Position numbers and translations under genes: made by a program. From assembly GCA_028710485.1 (NCBI GenBank), contig JAQTTZ010000003.1, forward strand, positions 1 through 64,000: DNA of 64,000 nt, in the 5' to 3' direction. Under the pieces are notes generated by a model. The model was given only the letters and a program-made list of their open reading frames with translations. It ran no database searches and was not told where the DNA came from. Below, one piece after another: positions 57,273 through 64,000 of the stretch. Source of the stretch: Bacteriovorax sp. Lineage in GTDB: Bacteria; Bdellovibrionota; Bacteriovoracia; Bacteriovoracales; Bacteriovoracaceae. Position 1 is the stretch's first letter. Each line of letters starts with the position of its first letter.

Positions 57273-57562
57273 TAGAACACTACTAAAGATCTCAAGGCGC
57301 ACATTACTCTGGCAAACCCAAAGGATGGGGGATGAACCGCATTTATGGAAGTACGGCAGACCTTCCTTCAACAGAAGATGCCTAAAAAAAAATTTGCTCG
57401 CATTGATTTGAATGATTCTCAAAGAAGAAGGGCGTATTCATTATGCTAGTGGAGCATTCTCACACATCGGCCGTTTTTCTTTCATTAGTCATCGTCACCA
57501 AATCTAAATGTTAATTTTTTATCAACAGTAAAGTTTCAGTTATAAATGTCGATTATTAAGAC

Positions 57563-58561
57563 ATGAAGTTTCTGATTTTAATATCTCTATTCCTGTCTTT
57601 TTCTGCCTATTCGTTTGAAGTAGATAAGATTGATATTGAAAACCATCCTCAATCATCTTTTCCCACCATTTTAGTAACGATTGGAAACAAGACAGCTCCG
57701 TATTATGGAATGGATAGCTCGCAAGATGAGGATTTAAAATTTATGAAAGAAAGTTCTCAAGTAAAAGGTGAAATCCCTTTAAGTGGCTATATCTTTGCCA
57801 AAGAATTTGTGGAAAGCTTCAGACTTTCAAATTTAGTGAGTAATAAAAAAGAAAAAATTGAATTCGTTAAAATATTTGAAGAAAAAAATGTGGGAAAAAT
57901 GGTCGATTTTATTTTATCTGTCGATGAAAAAAAAAGACCTGCCAAGACTGAAAAAGAATTGAAGGTTATTTTAAATCTTATCAAACAAAAAAAATCAGAT
58001 GAACTTCCTGAAGAAGTTGCGATATTTTCAACTGGCTATATAGAACTAAAATCACCTAAAGGAAATAATGAAAGGTATTTCATTAAAGTCACCGACGTGA
58101 ATAAAGAGACAATGACTTTAAATAACAATAAGACAAAAATTAATTTATTAAAATCTATAACGATCTATAGTTTTCAAAATATCTTATCAGGTCTCAATTT
58201 TGGAGAAATTGAAAAGGGTTCTGTGGAAGATCAACTGTTTAACAAACTTGAATCACTCAATCTTTCCATATGTGGACTTAATTGCCCACTGACCTTTACG
58301 ACGGACTTAAGCTCACTGGCCTTGAATGTTGGGAAGATTGTGAACTTTGAAGTAGTGGGTAATAGTAAAATTGAAAATATGGATGATTTTAATAAGTATG
58401 TTTTAGCACAACAGTGGTGCGTTCTGAATAATTTCTCCAATGCTTGCCATGTCCCTGAGCTAGACAGTGAACTATTGAACATGAGTAAAAATAAAATTAT
58501 TAGTGAATTGATTACGAAACACGGTTCATATGAAAAAATGTGCAAATTCTTGCAGAAGTAA
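57563..58561 (+). CDS. Secreted protein of unknown function
   Basis: Signal peptide MKFLILISLFLSFSAYSFE; 332 aa ORF. Confidence 0.7.
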   Translation: MKFLILISLFLSFSAYSFEVDKIDIENHPQSSFPTILVTIGNKTAPYYGMDSSQDEDLKFMKESSQVKGEIPLSGYIFAKEFVESFRLSNLVSNKKEKIEFVKIFEEKNVGKMVDFILSVDEKKRPAKTEKELKVILNLIKQKKSDELPEEVAIFSTGYIELKSPKGNNERYFIKVTDVNKETMTLNNNKTKINLLKSITIYSFQNILSGLNFGEIEKGSVEDQLFNKLESLNLSICGLNCPLTFTTDLSSLALNVGKIVNFEVVGNSKIENMDDFNKYVLAQQWCVLNNFSNACHVPELDSELLNMSKNKIISELITKHGSYEKMCKFLQK

Positions 58562-58596
58562 CCTCTATCGAATTAGGTATTTGTGTCTGGGAATCC

Positions 58597-59355
58597 TTAA
58601 AAAATTTTATACATATCATAACGAGTACTTTTCCCATTATAACTGGCCGTGGGATTTTCTTTAATTGGCACGGCACTTAGAGAACGTTTTACAACGACGC
58701 GGGACTTTGCAGTCTTTAAGGCCCATTCTAAAAATTCAGCGGAATCAAAATCTTCACCCACCACTTCTTTAAAAATTCGCATTTCCTTTCTAGGCAGGGC
58801 CGATTTTTTAGATCCTGTTTTTTCTGGATACATCGGATCGTAATAAATAACATCCGGACGATTTTCTTCAGTTATTGTTGAAAAGAGCTGTGAGGCATCT
58901 GCGAAGACAATTTCAAAATCTAGGGGATATCTTCTGATAGCATCTGCCAATAGTAAATAAATGGCAGGATGGCGCTCGAAAGTGCGAAGTTTAGCTCCAA
59001 AATAATTTATTAAAAGAGAATCTTTTCCAGTGCCGCAAGTAGTGTCCCAAACAAAAGGTCTTTCAATTCCTTTAATTCCAAGGGCCTTCGCCAATGGCTC
59101 GCGACTGATGGCATACTGTTGGCGTTGGTGATAGCGATATGTTTCTTCAAAATCAAAACACATAATGCCGAGATCCACCGAATGAAATTTCAATTTACCT
59201 TCAGAAAAATATAAATAATCGCAAAGACCACAGAGCTTACGCTCTGATTCAATCTCTATACAAAACTTATTTTTGTCGTTAACGGCACCTTGTAGAAATG
59301 ATGGCCAGGCATCAATCTCTTGATCGCTCATTTTTATCTTTATTAATTCATTCAT
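58597..59355 (-). CDS. rsmJ: RsmJ-like 16S rRNA (guanine1516-N2)-methyltransferase
   Basis: VWDTTCGTGKDSLLINYFGAKLRTFERHP, IYYDPMYPEKTGSKKSALPRKEMRIF, RVVVKRSLSAVPIKE...GKSTRYDMY. Confidence 0.85.
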   Translation of the reverse strand: MNELIKIKMSDQEIDAWPSFLQGAVNDKNKFCIEIESERKLCGLCDYLYFSEGKLKFHSVDLGIMCFDFEETYRYHQRQQYAISREPLAKALGIKGIERPFVWDTTCGTGKDSLLINYFGAKLRTFERHPAIYLLLADAIRRYPLDFEIVFADASQLFSTITEENRPDVIYYDPMYPEKTGSKKSALPRKEMRIFKEVVGEDFDSAEFLEWALKTAKSRVVVKRSLSAVPIKENPTASYNGKSTRYDMYKIF

Positions 59356-59404
59356 TAATAGTTATTATACTGGCAAATAATTCATTTTAAAAGGACGTGT
59401 GCTC

Positions 59405-62400
59405 ATGACAGCAAAAAACTCTGAAAGCAATTTCAAAAATCTTCCTTACGACCCAAAAAAACTTAAAAGAGAGTTAACTAAGTATTATATTTCTTCCACA
59501 AAACCCGAGCAGGCAGAAATGCTAAGCTCGATTAAACTTAAAACTTTGAGTGACCTCTATGCTCATATCCCAGATGATGTGAAATTCGACCAAGTGCCAT
59601 TCGTAACTGAGGAGCTTTCTTATAACGACCTGATCGCTCATGTCGAAGAAGTTGCGGCCAAAAACAATGTAAAAACTTGTTTCATTGGCGACGGTTTAAA
59701 AAATTATAAAGTGAATGAAATCGTACCTTATGTTTGTGGCCTGCGCGGACTAACGACGGCCTATACGCCTTATCAGCCAGAGAGATCACAAGGAACATTA
59801 AACACTCTTTGGATTTATTCTTCAGCGCTTTCCATGCTGACAGGATTTGAAGCGGTTAACGCTTCTATGTATGACCGTTCGACAACTCTTTTTGAAGCGA
59901 TTCAAGCAGCTATGAGAATTGTTAAACATACCAATACAGCTCTGATTTGCGAATCAATCTACCCCGGTGATATCGAAGTTTTAAAAACTCTCGCACAAGA
60001 AACTGGTTTAAAAATTATCACGATTCCCACTGATCCAGAAACGGGAATAACTAATATTGAAATTGCTCGTGAGCTAGCACTCAAAATCGGATCTAACCTC
60101 GCGGCAATTGCTTTTCCTCAAGTCAATAATTTTGGAAACCTCGAAGACGTTCACGAACTAACAGATTTATGTACGGAACTCAATGTGCAATCAATTGCTC
60201 TGTTTGATCCAATATTACTAGCGACCGATGGATTAATTCCTCCAGTCGAATACGGAAGCCAAAAACAAGGTGCTAATATGATCGTGGGAGAGGGACAGCA
60301 TCTTGCTATCGCTCCCAATTTTGGAGGCCCTGGACTTGGAATATTTGGTATTCGTTATAATGAAAAAAATAAATTAGATATCCGCTCTACTCCTGGTCGA
60401 TTTATTGGACGGGCCAAAGACTCAGATGGAAAAAGTTGTTTATGCATGGTTCTCTCGACTCGCGAACAGCATATTCGCAGAGACAAGGCCACTTCAAATA
60501 TTTGTTCTAACCAATCGTTTATTGCAACTGCCGCAGGTGCCGCTATTTTAGCTCGTGGCGAAGAAGGAATGACCGAATCAGCTCTTTTAGGACGCGACTA
60601 CGCTCTTCAAATGGCACAAGTTCTCACGCAGTATAAAGGTGTGAACCTCGCCTTCCCTTCAACTCCTTTTTATAATGAATTCACGCTGGAACTTCCAATA
60701 ACAGTAAGTGAAATTCAAAAAAGAGCATCTAAAGCAAATCTTCAAGTGGGCGTTGACGTAAGCAATCGATTAAAAGACGGAAGAAATCTTCTTCTTCTTT
60801 CATTTTTTGATGTTCACACTGACGAAGATCTTGAAGCATTAGAAATCTTTTTCAGAGACAATTTCGAGGCGGAAGAAAATGACGAATTCCTTCCTGAAAT
60901 TCCTGAAAACTTTTTACGTACTTCAAAAGTTGGCCTGCCAACATTAGAGATGGAAGAACTTAAAACTTATTACAAAAAACTGGCAGACTTAAACGTAAGC
61001 CCTGATGATAATATTTATCCTCTAGGATCATGTACGATGAAATATAATCCGTACATCAACGATTATGCGGCTTCACTTCCAGGCTTTACTGATATTCACC
61101 CTCAAGCTCCGATTGAAGATGTTCAAGGATGCCTAAAAATTCTTTTCAGTATTCAAGAAATGTTCAAGTCTATTACCGGACTTCCTGCAGTAACAACTCA
61201 ACCTGTGGCCGGGGCCCAAGGTGAATTGCTTGGATTAAAATTATTTCAAGCTTATCACCGAAACAATGGTGAATCAGAATCACGCAATATTATTTTAATC
61301 CCTCGCTCTGCTCATGGAACCAATCCTGCCTCTGCTACCATGGCCGGATTTGAAACAAAAACTGTCGATGGAACTGACTACGGAATTGTAATAATTGAAG
61401 CCAATAAAAAAGGTCAGATTGATTTTGATCAAATGAAAGCGGCCATCGAAAAATACAATAATAGAATTGCGGGAGTAATGGTCACTAATCCAAACACTTC
61501 GGGAATTTTCGAAACCTGTTTCTGCGATCTGAGTAAACTTATTCATGCCGTTGGTGGATTAGTTTATATGGATGGCGCTAACATGAACGCCATCGCTGGT
61601 TGGATTGATCTCGATAAAATGGGTGTCGATGCTGTTCACAATAATCTTCATAAAACTTGGGCCATTCCTCACGGTGGTGGGGGCCCAGGAGACGGTATAG
61701 TTGCCGTATCTCATCGCTTGATTGATTATCTTCCAGGCATTCAGGTTACTAAAGATAGTGCTGGAATGTATGATGTGGTGAAAGCTCCTAAATCAATTGG
61801 ATCATTCCATCGCCACTTTGGAAACTTTGCTCATAAAATTCGCGCCTATGCTTATATCAAGTCTCTCGGCGGCGCCGGAGTGAGAGAGATGTCATCAGTA
61901 GCTGTTCTTTCAGCTCGCTATTTACATGAAAAATTAAAATCTACTTTTCCAAGTCTTCCTGAAGGATGTGACAACGAAATTCGTATGCACGAATTTATTC
62001 TTACGATCTCCAAAGACACTTTTGCTCGCATCGAAGCAGGGGGAACTCCTAAAGCTCAGACCTTAGCAAAAATCGGAAAACTCTTTTTGGATTTTGGTCT
62101 ACACGCTCCGACTGTCGCTTTCCCTGAAATTTATGGGTTGATGATTGAGCCAACTGAGACTTATAGCAAAGCGGAGCTAGATCGCTTTGCTGACGTGGTA
62201 AATGCGATTCAAGAGCTTATTAACGAGACTCCACATGTTCTTAGAACTGCTCCTCATTTTACTCCCGTAAAAAAGGTAGATGAAGTTGATGCCAATAAAA
62301 ATTTAACTTTCATGGAAGAGTTAAAAATGCTTCCGCCCCTTTACGAAAATATTATTGATCCTTTGAAACTCTCGAAAATGAATATTTCTGATATTAGTCA

Positions 62401-62431
62401 CGAGATTCTTCGGGCCCATAACGAAGCTTAA
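59405..62431 (+). CDS. gcvP: Glycine dehydrogenase (decarboxylating), single chain resembling a fusion of split GcvPA and GcvPB
   Basis: N-half YTPYQPERSQGTLNTLWIYSSALSMLTGFEAVNASMYD...; C-half YPLGSCTMKYNP, QPVAGAQGELLGLK, SAHGTNPASATMAGF, NNLHKTWAIPHGGGGPGDG (PLP lysine). Start at ATG 59405, 9 nt after AAGGA. Confidence 0.93.
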   Translation: MTAKNSESNFKNLPYDPKKLKRELTKYYISSTKPEQAEMLSSIKLKTLSDLYAHIPDDVKFDQVPFVTEELSYNDLIAHVEEVAAKNNVKTCFIGDGLKNYKVNEIVPYVCGLRGLTTAYTPYQPERSQGTLNTLWIYSSALSMLTGFEAVNASMYDRSTTLFEAIQAAMRIVKHTNTALICESIYPGDIEVLKTLAQETGLKIITIPTDPETGITNIEIARELALKIGSNLAAIAFPQVNNFGNLEDVHELTDLCTELNVQSIALFDPILLATDGLIPPVEYGSQKQGANMIVGEGQHLAIAPNFGGPGLGIFGIRYNEKNKLDIRSTPGRFIGRAKDSDGKSCLCMVLSTREQHIRRDKATSNICSNQSFIATAAGAAILARGEEGMTESALLGRDYALQMAQVLTQYKGVNLAFPSTPFYNEFTLELPITVSEIQKRASKANLQVGVDVSNRLKDGRNLLLLSFFDVHTDEDLEALEIFFRDNFEAEENDEFLPEIPENFLRTSKVGLPTLEMEELKTYYKKLADLNVSPDDNIYPLGSCTMKYNPYINDYAASLPGFTDIHPQAPIEDVQGCLKILFSIQEMFKSITGLPAVTTQPVAGAQGELLGLKLFQAYHRNNGESESRNIILIPRSAHGTNPASATMAGFETKTVDGTDYGIVIIEANKKGQIDFDQMKAAIEKYNNRIAGVMVTNPNTSGIFETCFCDLSKLIHAVGGLVYMDGANMNAIAGWIDLDKMGVDAVHNNLHKTWAIPHGGGGPGDGIVAVSHRLIDYLPGIQVTKDSAGMYDVVKAPKSIGSFHRHFGNFAHKIRAYAYIKSLGGAGVREMSSVAVLSARYLHEKLKSTFPSLPEGCDNEIRMHEFILTISKDTFARIEAGGTPKAQTLAKIGKLFLDFGLHAPTVAFPEIYGLMIEPTETYSKAELDRFADVVNAIQELINETPHVLRTAPHFTPVKKVDEVDANKNLTFMEELKMLPPLYENIIDPLKLSKMNISDISHEILRAHNEA

Positions 62432-62447
62432 AACAGATAGAATAAAT

Positions 62448-62486
62448 TGACAGGTGAGAAACTATATACATGTTCCTCACCTGTCA
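62448..62486. terminator. Hairpin between convergent genes
   Basis: TGACAGGTGAG / CTCACCTGTCA perfect 11-bp arms, 17-nt loop. Confidence 0.5.
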
Positions 62487-62507
62487 TTGATTCAAAATAA
62501 TAGGCCT

Positions 62508-64000
62508 TTATTCACCTAATTCTGCATTTTGATTGGGCATGATTAAGAGATGATTTTTTTCACTTATAGCATTCAAGCTTAATGACCCCACACTTTGTGC
62601 AACTTTTTCTTCCAGGGTAGTCCAAATTTTAAATTTTGTATTTTTTGGACTGCGAAGAATGGCCGTCGTATAAGGACTCACTCCTTCAGCTCCTTTAACA
62701 ATTCCTTCCGTAAAGGCCACGGTATAGTATTTATAAGGACTGATCGCTTTACCATTTATCAAGAGGCGTTTACTTTTTATTCCATGCTCAGTTTGCTTAT
62801 ACTCCATCGTGATACCCGAGAAAGTTAATGGCTGTCCAAAATGAGTAAGGGCCTCAAACACCAAATGCAACCAAACACCTTTAATTTTTGTAGTATAAAT
62901 TGTCCATCCATACTTTTCCGTTAAGTCGAAAACTCTTGGAATAGAATTAAAAAGATCGCGGCGAGAAACATTTCCAACTGGAAAATCTTCTCCATTCATA
63001 AAAGGCGTATGAATGGCAATATCAGCTTTTGCCTTTTCTTTCATCGAATCTGTGATGAAATATGCCCATTTGCGAGACCCATCTTTATCATTAGATTTTA
63101 AATCCGAAAATCCAACATGTTCATCAAGCCAATCTTTTCCATAAGTATTATCGAGATCATTATCCGCTTCTTCAACTAATGACTTAATTTTAAAATCACT
63201 CGCCTCATATTTTACTGGAATTAATTCGTAAGAAACAATTTTTAACGGGTGCCCAACTTCAAGATCAACAACCAGACGGCCAAGGTATTCAGTGTGCATT
63301 CCCGCTTGAACGATTGGCACAGGTACTTTTTTCTTATTAATACCATACGAAGGTTTAAAAAGGGCAGTATGTGAGTGCCCACCAATAATGAGATCAATGT
63401 ATTTTGTTCGCTCGGCGAGTTTGATATCATTTAATACACCAATATGTGTAAGGGCCAAAATGAAATCATTTTTTCGTTGCTTGAGAATTTGTTCATAGTG
63501 TTTTGCGGCCTTATATGGATTGGTAATTCGTCCTCCATCAATGCGCCATTTGTAGAAAATTTCATTGGTGGTTAAACCTAATATTCCTATTTTTATTCCA
63601 TCAATTTCAAACTCTTTAAATGGTTTTATTTTTGCCCGAATATTTTTGAACTCGTAATTCATTTGCAAATTAGCAGCAACTAATGAGAACTTTAAATCCA
63701 TCTCGCCTAAGATTTTATCGAGATCATGTGTGCCCATTAAATAGTCATGATTTCCAAGGGCCCCGACGTCGTATCCCATTTCGTTATGGACATCGAATAC
63801 TTTTCTTCCCTGATCGGCCATGTAATATAAATTTCCTTCAGAAAAATCTCCCGCATCCATGACAAGCGTCTTTACTCCTTCATCACTCATTTTATTTTTG
63901 TAAAAATCGATCAAGCTCTTAAGTCTTGCTGCCCCTCCACGAGTGCTATCATGATCCGAGCTATCGAGGTATGAATGGGTATCATTGGTATGAAGTATTT
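62508..64000 (-). CDS. UshA-like 5'-nucleotidase / metallophosphoesterase (partial; continues off the right edge)
   Basis: Track ORF 62508-63914 extends upstream in frame: ...ILHTNDTHSYLDSSDHDSTRGGAARLKSL-IDFYKNKM..., containing the metallophosphatase HTNDTH motif; also GNHDYLMGT and IIGGHSHT. Confidence 0.9.
   Translation of the reverse strand, partial: ILHTNDTHSYLDSSDHDSTRGGAARLKSLIDFYKNKMSDEGVKTLVMDAGDFSEGNLYYMADQGRKVFDVHNEMGYDVGALGNHDYLMGTHDLDKILGEMDLKFSLVAANLQMNYEFKNIRAKIKPFKEFEIDGIKIGILGLTTNEIFYKWRIDGGRITNPYKAAKHYEQILKQRKNDFILALTHIGVLNDIKLAERTKYIDLIIGGHSHTALFKPSYGINKKKVPVPIVQAGMHTEYLGRLVVDLEVGHPLKIVSYELIPVKYEASDFKIKSLVEEADNDLDNTYGKDWLDEHVGFSDLKSNDKDGSRKWAYFITDSMKEKAKADIAIHTPFMNGEDFPVGNVSRRDLFNSIPRVFDLTEKYGWTIYTTKIKGVWLHLVFEALTHFGQPLTFSGITMEYKQTEHGIKSKRLLINGKAISPYKYYTVAFTEGIVKGAEGVSPYTTAILRSPKNTKFKIWTTLEEKVAQSVGSLSLNAISEKNHLLIMPNQNAELGE

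Overview
Low-GC chromosomal window that looks like a predatory or free-living Bdellovibrionota/Bacteriovorax-type bacterium (taxonomy is inference from gene content only). It is densely coding on both strands. I saw no CRISPR array, transposase or prophage. Main blocks: (1) a GLUG-repeat-like lipoprotein running off the left edge on the minus strand, absent from the ORF track; (2) ~2.7-22.5 kb, an unusually large set of lipid / natural-product-type enzymes: P450, acyltransferase-like protein, YnbA/YnbB/YnbC-like proteins, SMR-like transporter, methyltransferase, BtaA/DUF3419-like aminocarboxypropyl transferase, an acyl-ACP-reductase(AAR)-like protein with a long unknown N-terminal region, SDR, lipid kinase, GNAT, UbiA-type prenyltransferase, AMP-ligase, and a divergent PEP-synthase/rifampin-phosphotransferase-like protein; this is my best candidate for an undescribed pathway; (3) ~22.5-30.3 kb, two tandem subtilisins and a pair of trypsin-like proteases, with a Kazal-type inhibitor lipoprotein at 34.8 kb directly behind a tRNA(CAU); (4) housekeeping genes folP-ftsH-tilS, tex, fadJ/fadI-like, waaA-like, tmk-holB-ricT, asnS, a PfkB-family kinase, a YciH/SUI1-like factor, rsmJ, gcvP (apparently a fusion of the split-type subunits), and a UshA-like nucleotidase running off the right edge. 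All functional calls come from motif reading by eye; no database search was run.
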